NCBI RefSeq assembly: GCF_020524045.1
Contig: NZ_JAIVKL010000008.1
Coordinates: 1-64,000 of the forward strand
Length of the DNA: 64,000 nt
Direction of reading: 5' to 3'
Source: Metabacillus litoralis
GTDB lineage: Bacteria > Bacillota > Bacilli > Bacillales > Bacillaceae
A model generated the notes under the pieces. That model did no database searches, was not told the origin of the DNA, and was given only the letters and a program-made list of their open reading frames with translations. The position numbers and the translations under genes were made by a program. Shown here piece after piece: positions 7,995-16,410 of the stretch (the first letter of the stretch is position 1; each line of letters opens with the position of its first letter).

Positions 7995-8534
7995 TTGTCA
8001 AACACAAATATAGTAGACACGTGGATTGCAGAAGTTTATGAACTTTACTACTTAGATGTATATAAGTTTTTAATTTGTTTTACTGGTAATAAAGATGATG
8101 CAGAAGATCTTACACAAGAAGTTTTTATTAGAGTAATAAAATCCTACTCAAATTTTAATAACGAAAGTAAATATAAAACCTGGATAATATCCATTGCTAA
8201 ACATGCTGCCATAGACCAAATGAGAAGAAGAAAGTTTTCCTCCATATTTAAAGACACCTTCTTTAAGCAAATACCGTCAAAGAAAAAATCACCTTATGAA
8301 GAAATTCAAGTAAACGAAGATAGAAAAGAATTGTATGATGCTATTTCCTTATTAAAACCAAGTTATAGATCTGTAATAATCCTAAGAGGAATCAATGAGT
8401 TTTCCATAAAGGAAACAGCTGAAATCCTTGAGTGCACTGAATCAAAGGTAAAGGTGGATTATTATAGAGCATTACGTGTATTAAAAAATAAATTACATAT
8501 CAATTCTGAGGAGGTATTTAATAATGCGAACTGA
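7995..8534 (+). CDS. ECF RNA polymerase sigma factor (SigX/SigW-like)
   Basis: The start chosen is the TTG at 7995, six bases after GGGGGGG; the frame is open further upstream without a ribosome site. The 179-residue protein has sigma region 2 (VYKFLICFTGNKDDAEDLTQ; then KTWIISIAKHAAIDQMRR) and region 4 with a helix-turn-helix (EFSIKETAEILECTESKVK). It directs RNA polymerase to stress or envelope promoters. The stop overlaps the next gene, its predicted anti-sigma factor, by 11 bases. A promoter of ECF type lies upstream. Confidence 0.9.
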   Translation: MSNTNIVDTWIAEVYELYYLDVYKFLICFTGNKDDAEDLTQEVFIRVIKSYSNFNNESKYKTWIISIAKHAAIDQMRRRKFSSIFKDTFFKQIPSKKKSPYEEIQVNEDRKELYDAISLLKPSYRSVIILRGINEFSIKETAEILECTESKVKVDYYRALRVLKNKLHINSEEVFNNAN

Positions 8535-9471
8535 AGAAGAAATCTTTGATCGTATCAAAAATTCTCCAGAGCTAGAACCTCGTAAAGAATTTGTACATCA
8601 GACAAAGTTAAATTTAATGAAAGAAGCAAAAAAATATAATAAAAGACAAAAAAAGATAAAGTTTTCTTATTACTTTTCAGGAGTTATCGCGTCAATCTTA
8701 TTAGTAACTTGGATAACTCTTTTTGGTGGAACTGAATATATTGCCGAATCAATAAATCAAGTAAAAGCTTCATTTACTTCTAATGATAAACAAATTTCAA
8801 CACCTGATCATAATAAAAATAATACCCCTATTTCAAATGGAAATGCAGAAGTATTTATATATCATACACATAACACTGAATCCTTTACACCATTATTGAA
8901 CATTGAAGACCCAAGGATGGCTGCTGATAATGAAAGAAATGTAACTTTGGTGGGCCAAAAATTAGCTAATTCCTTGAAAAAGAGAGATATAATTGCCCTT
9001 CATGATAAAACGAATATTCAACAAATACTTAAAGACAAAGGATTAAGTTATTCATATTCATATGAAGTAGCAAAAGACATTATAATAAAGGCTCTTGATG
9101 AGAATTCTAAGATGAAACTTCTGATAGATATTCATAGAGATGGACAACCGAAAGAGTACACGACAACTAAAATTAACGGAAAAAAAGTCGCGAAAATTGA
9201 ATTTGTCGTTTCCGAACGTAGTAGTAAATTTAAAGGAAACTTAGAAATAGCTGAAAAAATTCAACTTGAACTAGAAAGCAAATATCCAGGGATTACGAGT
9301 GGTGTTTGGATTAAGGGAGCAAAAGAAACAGAACAAGATTATAATCAAGACTTATTTACAAACTCACTTCTTGTTAACATAGGTGGCGCTGAAAATTCTT
9401 TAGAAGAGATATACAGTAGTGTTGATATTTTTTCAGAGGTTATCTATGATGTTTGGGCTGAAATAGAATAA
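8524..9471 (+). CDS. Anti-sigma-like membrane protein fused to a SpoIIP-type hydrolase domain
   Basis: This 315-residue protein has a cytoplasmic N-terminus (1-45, LEPRKEFVHQTKLNLMKEAK, the usual short anti-sigma motif), one membrane helix at about 48-67, a linker, and an extracellular SpoIIP-like domain from about 108. SpoIIP cleaves peptidoglycan (amidase and endopeptidase). The conserved HTHNTESF (114-121), the second His in DIHRDG (204) and YNQDL...IGG.EN are all present, so the fold and probable metal site look intact. GAGGAGG lies before the ATG. Sensing through a cell-wall hydrolase domain is inference from the fusion and the sigma gene upstream. Confidence 0.85.
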   Translation: MRTEEEIFDRIKNSPELEPRKEFVHQTKLNLMKEAKKYNKRQKKIKFSYYFSGVIASILLVTWITLFGGTEYIAESINQVKASFTSNDKQISTPDHNKNNTPISNGNAEVFIYHTHNTESFTPLLNIEDPRMAADNERNVTLVGQKLANSLKKRDIIALHDKTNIQQILKDKGLSYSYSYEVAKDIIIKALDENSKMKLLIDIHRDGQPKEYTTTKINGKKVAKIEFVVSERSSKFKGNLEIAEKIQLELESKYPGITSGVWIKGAKETEQDYNQDLFTNSLLVNIGGAENSLEEIYSSVDIFSEVIYDVWAEIE

Positions 9472-9534
9472 ATCTTTTCCATTGAACCCTTAAAAACTGC
9501 GTTGGGGTTTTTAGATCTTCATTAATCTATACTC

Positions 9535-9575
9535 GCGATTGTTCAATAAAAACAGTCGCTTTTACACTAAACCAG
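9535..9575 (+). repeat. Array repeat
   Basis: GCGATTGTTC-AATAAA-AACAGTCGC is followed by TTTTACACTAAA. It lies 60 bases after the SpoIIP-fusion gene and fits the terminator hairpin of the consensus. Confidence 0.75.
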
Positions 9576-9632
9576 TTTGTACATTTAGAATACATAGTAA
9601 GGTAACACTAAAAATAAAAAGAGGTGTTGCCT

Positions 9633-10385
9633 ATGAAACCATACTTCACTTTAATAATAGGTTTAGCTCTTTTATTTACTACTACTTATGTAAGAGCTGA
9701 GATTAAAGGATATGAAATTGTGAGTCAGAACAATAAAGAGAATGTAACCCTTTATGGTAAGGAAATAGACGGTTTATACAGAGGATTTAAAATTGATTTC
9801 AAAGGCGTAATTTATCCAAAACCTTATTGGAACAGCACAACAAGTCTAGCGTACGCTCCACAAATTTTTTATCTAGACATGAATAAAGATAAAAAGAAAG
9901 AGTTAATTATCACGCTGACAACTGGGAATGGTTCAGGTGTGAAGTTGGAAGAAGTTCATCTTTTTAAAATGCAGGATGATCAACTTGTCGAACTCATTGT
10001 TGATCATCCTTTAGCAATCATTAATAACAATGTAAAAACCGAGTTATCAAATAAAGAAGCGAAAATATGTATAGGCGATAAGGATGACGAAGTGGATATA
10101 ACACCTTTTCAAATTAAACCTGAGAACCTATTCAATGATATAGGATTTGGGAGCATTATTGATTATGAAATTATTGATAATCAACTTATGGTAAGAGTAA
10201 GTGGACAAATATCACCTGCTTCGTTTGTTGGGGATATTGTGATCAGTTATGAATACCGTGACAACATGTATCAAGCTGAAACAATTTTTTTTATAAAGGA
10301 CATTAATAAAAATCCTTTTTATGGTCCAGTGACAGTAGGAGATCCAAAAGGTATGGTTCTTTTAAAGAAAGGAGCAGAAAAATGA
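9633..10385 (+). CDS. Secreted protein with an EF-hand/VCBS-like start
   Basis: The ATG at 9633 follows AAGAGGTGTTG. The protein has 250 residues with a signal peptide ending TTYVRA before E. The segment IFYLDMNKDKKKELIITLTT resembles the calcium-loop repeats of VCBS/FG-GAP proteins. The later part (ISPASFVGDIVISYEYRDN) is beta-rich. Related proteins are common in Bacillus but lack an assigned role. Confidence 0.6.
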   Translation: MKPYFTLIIGLALLFTTTYVRAEIKGYEIVSQNNKENVTLYGKEIDGLYRGFKIDFKGVIYPKPYWNSTTSLAYAPQIFYLDMNKDKKKELIITLTTGNGSGVKLEEVHLFKMQDDQLVELIVDHPLAIINNNVKTELSNKEAKICIGDKDDEVDITPFQIKPENLFNDIGFGSIIDYEIIDNQLMVRVSGQISPASFVGDIVISYEYRDNMYQAETIFFIKDINKNPFYGPVTVGDPKGMVLLKKGAEK

Positions 10386-10406
10386 ACAAAGTGATAAGCT
10401 AAAATC

Positions 10407-10435
10407 AGGCGTGATCTCTTTCTGAGATTACGCCT
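10407..10435 (+). terminator. Hairpin after the secreted protein gene
   Basis: AGGCGTGATCTC pairs with GAGATTACGCCT. The T run is weak, but the stem is strong and sits just after the stop codon. Confidence 0.6.
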
Positions 10436-10492
10436 AAATTATAGAATTTAGAAAATATTCTTATACAAATACTTAAATGAAAATAAATAAAA

Positions 10493-10517
10493 TTAACTTT
10501 TTGTTGAATAAAGTTAA
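10493..10517. promoter_or_regulatory. Inverted repeat, possible operator
   Basis: TTAACTTT and AAAGTTAA form an exact inverted repeat with a 9-base spacer, about 40 bases before the DUF2089-like regulator. Autoregulation is an inference. Confidence 0.35.
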
Positions 10518-10557
10518 ATTATACTTTAATATTATTTATATAGAAAGGAGGTTTGAA

Positions 10558-10857
10558 ATGAATAGAGAAGATGTTCCTGAGTGGATTCTTTCGTTAGATG
10601 TGGAGTCACTTGAATTCATTAGGAAATTTATACTGAATTCTGGTTCACTTAAAGAAGTTGCTAAAATTTATGGAGTTTCTTATCCAACAGTTAGAGCAAA
10701 GCTTGATAAGTTGATTAAGAAAGTCGAATTAAACAGCAAGAAGGAAGATGTTGAGTTCATTAATATGATTAAAAATCTAGTCATTGATGAAAGGGTAAGT
10801 CTTGATGTCGCAAAAGTTATTATTGAAAAGTATAAATCTGAAAAGGATGATAAATAA
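10558..10857 (+). CDS. DUF2089-family HTH regulator
   Basis: The ATG at 10558 follows AAAGGAGG perfectly. The 99-residue protein contains LDVESLEFIRKFILNSGSLK and a helix-turn-helix (EVAKIYGVSYPTVRAKLDKL), the pattern of DUF2089 proteins that bind DNA. The stop is directly followed by the ATG of a membrane protein, so the two form an operon, a known arrangement for this family. Confidence 0.75.
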   Translation: MNREDVPEWILSLDVESLEFIRKFILNSGSLKEVAKIYGVSYPTVRAKLDKLIKKVELNSKKEDVEFINMIKNLVIDERVSLDVAKVIIEKYKSEKDDK

Positions 10858-11142
10858 ATGGAACAAGTTTATGGGTGGTCAATTGCCATCGTTGTTTTAG
10901 TTATTCAATTTTTACTTTCAAGAAGAGAGAAAGCTATATGGGGTGCAATAATTCCTTTTCTATATCTGATTTTTATGGTCTATTGGATACCTAATAATTA
11001 TGAGGATTTTAGTATATTTAAACTTATAATAGTGGCTATTGGAGGCCTTGCAGTTCTATTCAGTATTTGGATTAATGGTAGAGAGTATTTAAAAAAGAAA
11101 CGAAAAAAAGAATTAGTACAGATTGACTTGAAGAATCTTTAA
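10858..11142 (+). CDS. Membrane protein partner of the DUF2089 regulator
   Basis: The protein has 94 residues and three hydrophobic helices (about 4-18, 27-45 and 55-72) and ends in a basic tail KKKRKKEL. It starts immediately after the regulator's stop, indicating translational coupling. Its role may be in the response controlled by the regulator, which is unknown. Confidence 0.65.
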   Translation: MEQVYGWSIAIVVLVIQFLLSRREKAIWGAIIPFLYLIFMVYWIPNNYEDFSIFKLIIVAIGGLAVLFSIWINGREYLKKKRKKELVQIDLKNL

Positions 11143-11212
11143 TGATTAAAAAATAAATTATCAGAGTTAAGTATCTAAAGAATTACAAGCATCATATATT
11201 TAATTATCTATT

Positions 11213-11239
11213 GAACGATGAGGAAGAGGATCGTTTTTC
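11213..11239 (+). terminator. Weak terminator after the DUF2089 operon
   Basis: GAACGAT pairs with ATCGTTTTT around GAGGAAGAGG. Confidence 0.4.
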
Positions 11240-11334
11240 AGAAAGTATCAAGAAGGTATGAAAAGTAGAGGATTATAATAATCGAAAATTTATAAGAAAA
11301 ACAAATGTAGTGAAAAGATTTCATATATGTAGAT

Positions 11335-11369
11335 AAAAAAGCTTATAACGGGTGTTATTAGCTTTTTTT
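11335..11369 (+). terminator. Strong terminator containing the motif AACGGGTG in its loop
   Basis: AAAAAAGCT-ATAAC pairs with GTTAT-AGCTTTTTT. The loop reads GGG, so the CTAACGGGTG-like motif of the array is partly present. Confidence 0.7.
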
Positions 11370-11518
11370 GCTTTGCTAAAGTTATCAGAAAAAGGAAAAA
11401 ATAGAAAGATTTTAAGTATTAGTGTGAGAAATATCCAAAATTCTCTAGGCGTAATTTGTCAAATGAAGTAGAATCTATTGTTAGGGAATCATTTTTAATT
11501 TTTTGGGGGGAAAGGCAA

Positions 11519-12295
11519 ATGGATTCAATTTGGATTGAATATGGTTGGGCGTTGTTGATTTTAATTGGTTTAGAAGGATTATTATCAGCAGACAACGCTC
11601 TTGTACTAGCAGTTATAGCGAAAGATTTACCTGAGGAGCAAAAAAAGAGAGCTATCAATTATGGAATTATTATGGCCTTTGTCTTTCGATTTGGTGCACT
11701 GTTTGCGATTTCTTTTATTGCAAATGTGTGGCAAATACAAGCAATAGGTGCTGCTTATCTTCTGTATCTTGGACTGAAGCATGTGATTAAAGCTAAGTTC
11801 GGAAAAGAAAATGAAAATATCCGCGAAGACTTAAAGGAAGAAGCTAAAGGAAAAGGATTTTGGCCAACTGTTGGTAAGATCGCTTTAGCAGATTTGGCCT
11901 TTGCGATTGATTCTATTTTAGCTGCGGTTGCTCTTGCTTTAGGTTTACCGGATTCACCATTAGATGATTTCGGCGGTATGGACGGTGGTAAGTTTCTTGT
12001 TGTCGTTTTAGGTGGTATTGCAGGATTAATCTTGATCAAATTCGCTGCAACTTGGTTTGTGGCTCTATTGGCCAAGCGTCCAGCGTTGGAAACAACAGCT
12101 TATGCGATCGTAGCGTGGGTTGGTGTCAAACTAGCCGTTATTACATTAGCTCATGAGGATATTGGTGTTCTAGATCATCATTTCCCACACAGCACAGGTT
12201 GGAGTCTTGTTTTTTATGGTGTATTGATCGCAATTGCCCTTTTGGGTTGGTTCGCACCTACTAAGAAGTCTTCAGATATAAAAATGCCTGAATAA
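11519..12295 (+). CDS. TerC/YkoY-family integral membrane protein
   Basis: The ATG at 11519 follows GGGGGGAAAGG; a longer frame from 11456 lacks a ribosome site. The 258-residue protein has about seven helices. TerC signatures are present: GLEGLLSADNALVLAVIAK with the Asp-Asn pair, and DLAFAIDSILAAVALAL with the second acidic site. Family members export metal ions, notably manganese in Bacillus, and support secreted metalloenzymes. No yybP-ykoY riboswitch could be recognised upstream. A terminator follows. Confidence 0.88.
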   Translation: MDSIWIEYGWALLILIGLEGLLSADNALVLAVIAKDLPEEQKKRAINYGIIMAFVFRFGALFAISFIANVWQIQAIGAAYLLYLGLKHVIKAKFGKENENIREDLKEEAKGKGFWPTVGKIALADLAFAIDSILAAVALALGLPDSPLDDFGGMDGGKFLVVVLGGIAGLILIKFAATWFVALLAKRPALETTAYAIVAWVGVKLAVITLAHEDIGVLDHHFPHSTGWSLVFYGVLIAIALLGWFAPTKKSSDIKMPE

Positions 12296-12307
12296 TATAC
12301 AAAAATG

Positions 12308-12335
12308 AGACCGACTTATTTAGTCGGTCTTTTCT
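12308..12335 (+). terminator. Terminator of the TerC gene
   Basis: AGACCGACT-TATTT-AGTCGGTCT is followed by TTTCTTT. Confidence 0.85.
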
Positions 12336-12665
12336 TTCCTATGCAAGTTTAGCTGAGTATAGATTTTACCTTCCTATATAAACAACACGAACCATACTCC
12401 TCAATGTCATTCACTAAATCTTCACTATAAACATGGTAAATTTATACAATTGTTTATTTAAAAAGTTCAAGTGAAATCAATCCTTAAAATGCACAAATCC
12501 AACTTACAATAGCATCCACAATGTTTTCAAGTGCTTTAACACCTACTCCAACACTTCGACATCCATTCAAGAGAGTTGAAGTAAAATTCTCAAATGGGTA
12601 ATTTATTGAGATTATTGAATACAAAAAAAAGGAAATTAATGTTAAAATTTAAAGAGGAATCAGTG
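12336..12665. other. Intergenic region with a possible minus-strand gene tail
   Basis: On the minus strand a frame ending at 12484 reads GCRSVGVGVKALENIVDAIV and then SWICAF before its stop. It has no visible start and may be a remnant. The ribosome site of the next small gene lies at the right end. Confidence 0.3.
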
Positions 12666-12809
12666 ATGAAGCAGTTTAGTTATTATAGAAATGCTCATTT
12701 ATTTATCAGGATAGATTGGTTTAAAAAGTTAGGCATAAATAAAATAGGTTTTACATATCCAAAACAATTTACTGTGATTTGGTGGATTAAATATTTAGAA
12801 AAGGTGTGA
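12666..12809 (+). CDS. Small hypothetical protein (47 residues)
   Basis: The ATG at 12666 follows AAAGAGGAATCAG. The protein begins MKQFSYYRNAHLFIRIDWFK and continues KLGINKIGFTYPKQFTVIWW. It is soluble with aromatic clusters. It overlaps the first codons of a broken VOC frame. The family was not recognised. Confidence 0.45.
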   Translation: MKQFSYYRNAHLFIRIDWFKKLGINKIGFTYPKQFTVIWWIKYLEKV

Positions 12810-13010
12810 CAACCTTGTTTTAGACAGTAAGATATATCATAAAGAATCTCTATATAAAAATCCGGCATTCCATTTCAACACTGACGATATACATAAGGCT
12901 TATCACTCTCTCAAACAACATAATGTTGATTTTGTTACCGATATCGAGGACGACATTGGTTTAATTTTAAAGATCCTGATGGGAATTTGTTAATGGTTTG
13001 CAAATGTTAG
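12802..13010 (+). pseudogene. VOC (glyoxalase/dioxygenase) superfamily remnant
   Basis: The frame gives DSKIYHKESLYKNPAFHFNT then DDIHKAYHSLKQHNVDFVTD, and after a one-base shift near 12965 the typical VOC ending FKDPDGNLLMVCKC. Only the C-terminal half of a VOC domain is present and it carries a frameshift, so it is a decayed gene. VOC proteins bind a metal and act in drug resistance or detoxification. Confidence 0.65.
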
Positions 13011-13149
13011 AATATACCTTTTTAGTGTGAAAATTGGATTAATGATTAAAAGATTAATTTAACTTCAATTTCTTTTACTTTAGGTTCGGTGTTTGAAATG
13101 GTTATTCCCAGTTAAAATAGTTAAACAACGATTAATTAGGAGTAAGAAG

Positions 13150-13281
13150 ATGAATAATAAAAAAAGAAATAGAGAAGGTTTTTTTAAAGATACCCTAATT
13201 GAATTTATATTTGAAGTGGTTTGGAATATCTTAATGTTTATACCAAGAATGATCATTCGCTTAATAGGGAACATGTGGTGA
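13150..13281 (+). CDS. Small basic single-helix protein (43 residues)
   Basis: The ATG at 13150 follows TAGGAGTAAG. A Lys/Arg-rich head (MNNKKRNREGFFKD) leads into one amphipathic or membrane helix (IFEVVWNILMFIPRMIIRLI). The array repeat follows 20 bases later. The function is unknown. Confidence 0.5.
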   Translation: MNNKKRNREGFFKDTLIEFIFEVVWNILMFIPRMIIRLIGNMW

Positions 13282-13301
13282 AGTAGTTTAGTCAAAATAA
13301 A

Positions 13302-13363
13302 GCTAACGGTGGCGAGTGTTATAAGAACACTGGCTTTTTTATTATGGATTAGGTTAGTTTATA
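13302..13363 (+). repeat. Array repeat
   Basis: GCTAACGGTGGCGAGTGTT-ATA-AGAACACTGGCTTTTTT is followed by GATTAGGTTAGTTTATAA. Here the inner stem GAGTGTT/AACACT pairs fully, supporting the hairpin model. Confidence 0.8.
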
Positions 13364-13430
13364 ATAAGGGTAGTAAGAAACTTTTCTTATCCATTAATCG
13401 TCTATCAATAAAAAGGGGGTTAACAATGAG

Positions 13431-14021
13431 ATGAGAAAATTCTCTTACATATTTTTATTTACCAGTTTCTTTTTATCAATAATGATAATTAACATTTCAG
13501 TTTCAGCAACAAGTTGGGTTGAATTAAAACCAGAAGAAGTTGTTGATAGAGCTGAAGTTATTGTTACTGGTAAATATGACTTTTCAAGCAAGCCGAAACC
13601 AAGTGATTTTGTTTTTCAAGGTTTATCATTCAACGTTATAGATGTTTATAAAGGAGATATTTCTAAACAATTAAGAACAGGTATTGATTTTAATGATGTA
13701 GGATGGGCAGAGGAATTTCAAAATGAAGGTGGTGAATTCCTCTTATTTTTAGAAAAAAGTAAAGATGCAGATTTCCTAATTCCAGTAGGAGGTTCGTACG
13801 GTATGATTCAAGTTTACAATGGGAGGGTTAAGGACCCAAATGATGAAAGAAGCATTTTTTTCGAAGATTTTATAAAATCACAAACAAATCAAACGAGTGA
13901 AACACATCTTAAAACAGTTGATAATGGTCAGAATGATAATTCTTACATACTCGTTAGTACAGTTGTTTTAGTTGGTATAGCAATATTTTACTTACTATAT
14001 CGAAATATCAGGAAAAAATAG
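13431..14021 (+). CDS. Secreted, C-terminally membrane-anchored hypothetical protein
   Basis: The 196-residue protein has a signal peptide (about 1-26, ending VSA). Its domain starts WVELKPEEVVDRAEVIVTGK, and a C-terminal membrane helix (about 171-188, YILVSTVVLVGIAIFYLLY) plus RNIRKK gives a classic wall-membrane anchor. The DRAEVIVTGKYDF segment and the later GGEFLLFLEKS are like TIMP/OB-fold-type extracellular domains of Bacillus, which is inferred. AAAAGGGGG precedes the ATG. Confidence 0.65.
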   Translation: MRKFSYIFLFTSFFLSIMIINISVSATSWVELKPEEVVDRAEVIVTGKYDFSSKPKPSDFVFQGLSFNVIDVYKGDISKQLRTGIDFNDVGWAEEFQNEGGEFLLFLEKSKDADFLIPVGGSYGMIQVYNGRVKDPNDERSIFFEDFIKSQTNQTSETHLKTVDNGQNDNSYILVSTVVLVGIAIFYLLYRNIRKK

Positions 14022-14189
14022 TTTTTCATGATTAAAAGCTGCGTATCTTCAAGAAAGAGATCGTACTTTTTATTGAGTAAAGTAGTAGTTTACTTCTAGA
14101 GTGATTGGCTATTTATGGTAAGATAAATACGTAGATATTAACTGTATTTAGTTAAAGATTATAGATAGACAACGTTAAAGGGGATACTT

Positions 14190-14441
14190 ATGAAGCTTTT
14201 TAAGTTTAAACCAGAATTCATTCCAAATTTTATTGGATTTTTATTAGGAGGCGTGCTTCTTTTAGGAATAATAAGTAAAATGTTTTCGATTAAGGAAATA
14301 GTTACTTTTTCTCTCGTAATATCTTTACTTTTTGTTTTTAGTTCGGATATTAAAAAAAGGACTTTTAAGAAGGAGAAAAACAAATTACCTGTCAAATATG
14401 GTGTTTACATTGGACTATTTTGTTTATTAATCTTTATATAA
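14190..14441 (+). CDS. Three-helix small membrane protein
   Basis: The 83-residue protein has helices at about 12-27, 33-50 and 68-82. AAAGGGGAT precedes the ATG. No known family was recognised. Confidence 0.5.
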   Translation: MKLFKFKPEFIPNFIGFLLGGVLLLGIISKMFSIKEIVTFSLVISLLFVFSSDIKKRTFKKEKNKLPVKYGVYIGLFCLLIFI

Positions 14442-14612
14442 TTTGTATACTAATGCTTACAATTTTTTCTTTATGGTCATCAAGAATTCCTAAATATCTC
14501 TATTTAAGACAGCTACTTACTATCAACCCCGTTTGATATAGAACTGTGTCCTATTTTGTAATTTAATGATAATGCCCTAATAACGAGTAGCTTGCGAATA
14601 TATGTACTTCAA

Positions 14613-14674
14613 GTAACAGGTGTGAGTGTTCATGAAGAATAGTCACTTTTGATTAACGGACAGTAAAGTTCAAA
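14613..14674 (+). repeat. Array repeat
   Basis: AAGTAACAGGTGTGAGTGTTC-ATGAA-GAATAGTCACTTTT is followed by GATTAACGGACAGTAAAGTTC. GTGA/TCAC replaces the usual GCGA/TCGC, a compensated stem change. Confidence 0.75.
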
Positions 14675-14700
14675 AAAATTAAATAATAAGGTCGATACAT

Positions 14701-14898
14701 ATGTTTAAAGAATTTAAAGACAAGCGTTATTGGATATTACTTCTACCATTCCTATTTATTGGAATTATACTACTCATTTATTTACCTCAAAATCTTAAAC
14801 CATTTACAATACTTTTAGGGTTAGTTTTTTGGGTAGTTTTTTATAGTTGGAATTACTTTAGTGAAATTAGAAAGGTTAAAGGAAGAAAAAATAATTAA
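14701..14898 (+). CDS. Two-helix small membrane protein
   Basis: The 65-residue protein has helices at about 10-28 and 33-52 and a basic tail (KVKGRKNN). The site before the ATG is AATAAGG. No family was recognised. Confidence 0.5.
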   Translation: MFKEFKDKRYWILLLPFLFIGIILLIYLPQNLKPFTILLGLVFWVVFYSWNYFSEIRKVKGRKNN

Positions 14899-14916
14899 AC
14901 GTTTTAATTTTACGGA

Positions 14917-14975
14917 TGAGTGCATTCCTTCAACAAGGGGTGCTTTTTTTATGTCTTCACGAAGGAAAATTAAAT
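14917..14975 (+). repeat. Array repeat, GCATTCC hairpin variant
   Basis: GTGCATTCCTT-CAAC-AAGGGGTGC is followed by seven T, then ACGAAGGAAAATTAAATTAA. The stem sequence differs from the main type, but the TTCAAC loop and T run are kept. Confidence 0.65.
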
Positions 14976-15188
14976 TAAACTAGAGAAGCTTACTGGAATA
15001 ACCTGGGTTGAATTATGGTATTATTTAGGTGGGATAATGAAGTGGTAATTTGCCATCTATAATTACTCACTATGACTTTTGTTATTATTGTTTTTTTGCC
15101 ATGGCTAAAATAATAAATTTAAAGATGCTCTGTGGAGGTGTGATTGATATGTAAATGGTTCATTAAATTGTAGCGGGCAATGTTATAA

Positions 15189-15362
15189 GCAATAAAAGAC
15201 TTACTCTTATGGAATTACAAACGCTTTGATTTTGTTGCAGATAGACGATTGATGGAGATTGAAGATGAGCATCTTACCTATGTTGAAATACCAAAAGATT
15301 TAATTTTTCATCATAATGATAAATGTATATTAGCTATGTGTTCCCACGAAAAAAATTACTAA
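15189..15362 (+). pseudogene. 3' gene remnant
   Basis: About 57 codons are open without a start: LLLWNYKRFDFVADRRLMEI then EDEHLTYVEIPKDLIFHHND, ending SHEKNY. The composition is coding-like. The preceding 200 bases (14990-15188) hold no readable gene. The family was not recognised. Confidence 0.45.
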
Positions 15363-15404
15363 ATGGAAGAAACGATTTAACAATTTGTAATAATTTTTTA
15401 TTGA

Positions 15405-15470
15405 ACTGACGTGGTGCGAGATTTCATAAAGAACAGTTTTTTTTTCAATAGGTACATTCCAGTTTAAAAG
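15405..15470 (+). repeat. Array repeat
   Basis: ACTGACGTGGTGCGAGATTTC-ATAAA-GAACAG is followed by nine T and then CAATAGGTACATTCCAGTTT. The arms are degenerate. Confidence 0.6.
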
Positions 15471-15516
15471 TATAGATTTTGGTTATGTAAGATTAAAAAT
15501 CAAAGGAGGAGCAGAA

Positions 15517-16095
15517 TTGCAGTTTATCTTTATAAGGCATGGACAAGGAGAGCATACATTGAATTTGCCAAACAGCTTAAATCATCCTGATCCTTCATTA
15601 ACTCAAAATGGCATGGAACAAGCTAAAATGCTTAGAAATCAATTCCCCTTATCAGTAGACGATGTATTAATGGTTAGTCCAATAAGAAGGACAATACAGA
15701 CTGCAATAATATGGAGCGAGGGTGTAAGGTGTCGAAAAATAGTAACCCCATTGGTATCCCCAAGAATCTTTCCTCAAAAAAAAGAGAGATCTTCAACCCT
15801 ACCTTGTAATGTGATTTTAACAAGGGATAAGATACAACTCGAATTTGCAGATTTCCATTTGGTTGAAGATTTGTCCTTGGAATTATGGAATAAGGGTATT
15901 AATACGATTCCAGAAAAAAAGTTTAATTCCATTGCTGAAATGTTTTTGAAAAGGTGCAGAAAACTAGGTAAGGAGAAGATCTATATTGTATCTCACGATG
16001 GAACAATAACTTCATATAGGCAGTTTATCACTGGCGATAAACTTTCAAGAGAAGATTTCCCAAAAGAGACGGGCTGGTTTACAATTGACTGTTAA
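15517..16095 (+). CDS. Histidine phosphatase superfamily protein
   Basis: The TTG at 15517 follows AAAGGAGGAGC. The 192-residue protein has the RHG box (FIRHGQGEHT, His at about 7), the second Arg of SPIRRTIQTA and the C-terminal SHDGTI. These are the catalytic residues of phosphoglycerate mutase-like phosphatases that use a phospho-His intermediate. The natural substrate cannot be told; divergent single-gene members like this one are common in Bacillus. Confidence 0.85.
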   Translation: MQFIFIRHGQGEHTLNLPNSLNHPDPSLTQNGMEQAKMLRNQFPLSVDDVLMVSPIRRTIQTAIIWSEGVRCRKIVTPLVSPRIFPQKKERSSTLPCNVILTRDKIQLEFADFHLVEDLSLELWNKGINTIPEKKFNSIAEMFLKRCRKLGKEKIYIVSHDGTITSYRQFITGDKLSREDFPKETGWFTIDC

Positions 16096-16143
16096 TTCGT
16101 TGTGGTATTGTTTCCGTTTGATTTTTAATGATAATATCTTTTT

Positions 16144-16178
16144 CTTATTCAACTAACGGAGCAGGTTAGTTGAACAAG
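16144..16178. repeat. Array repeat, full right-half palindrome
   Basis: CTTATTCAACTAAC and GTTAGTTGAACAAG are inverted copies around GGAGCAG. This is the clearest copy of the palindromic core; the hairpin half upstream (about 16090-16140) is decayed. Confidence 0.8.
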
Positions 16179-16222
16179 AAATGCTAATATAAAGTTAAAT
16201 AAACTTGTTGGAGGTCTTCATA

Positions 16223-16402
16223 ATGAAGAAACCAGTTGGAGTTCAAATAGAGGGTTCTATTTATGCAAGTGACGGTGAAGATATAGGACATAATCAGTTT
16301 TTGGATGAATTTATTGAGTTTATCGAAAGTAAGGGCTGGAGTTTCGGTGGAGGTAGTTTCCAGATAGATGAAGAAGGGATAAAAATAGATGATATTGATT
16401 AG
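16223..16402 (+). CDS. Small acidic hypothetical protein (59 residues)
   Basis: The ATG at 16223 follows TTGGAGGTC. Sequence: GVQIEGSIYASDGEDIGHNQ, then FLDEFIEFIESKGWSFGGGS. It is a soluble, acidic single domain similar in feel to immunity-type or DUF small proteins. No function can be assigned. An array repeat starts 10 bases after its stop. Confidence 0.5.
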   Translation: MKKPVGVQIEGSIYASDGEDIGHNQFLDEFIEFIESKGWSFGGGSFQIDEEGIKIDDID

Positions 16403-16410
16403 TTTGTTAA

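Noticed and set aside
11370-11518. yybP-ykoY manganese riboswitch upstream of the TerC gene
   Set aside because: It was expected from family knowledge, but the conserved bulge sequences could not be found.
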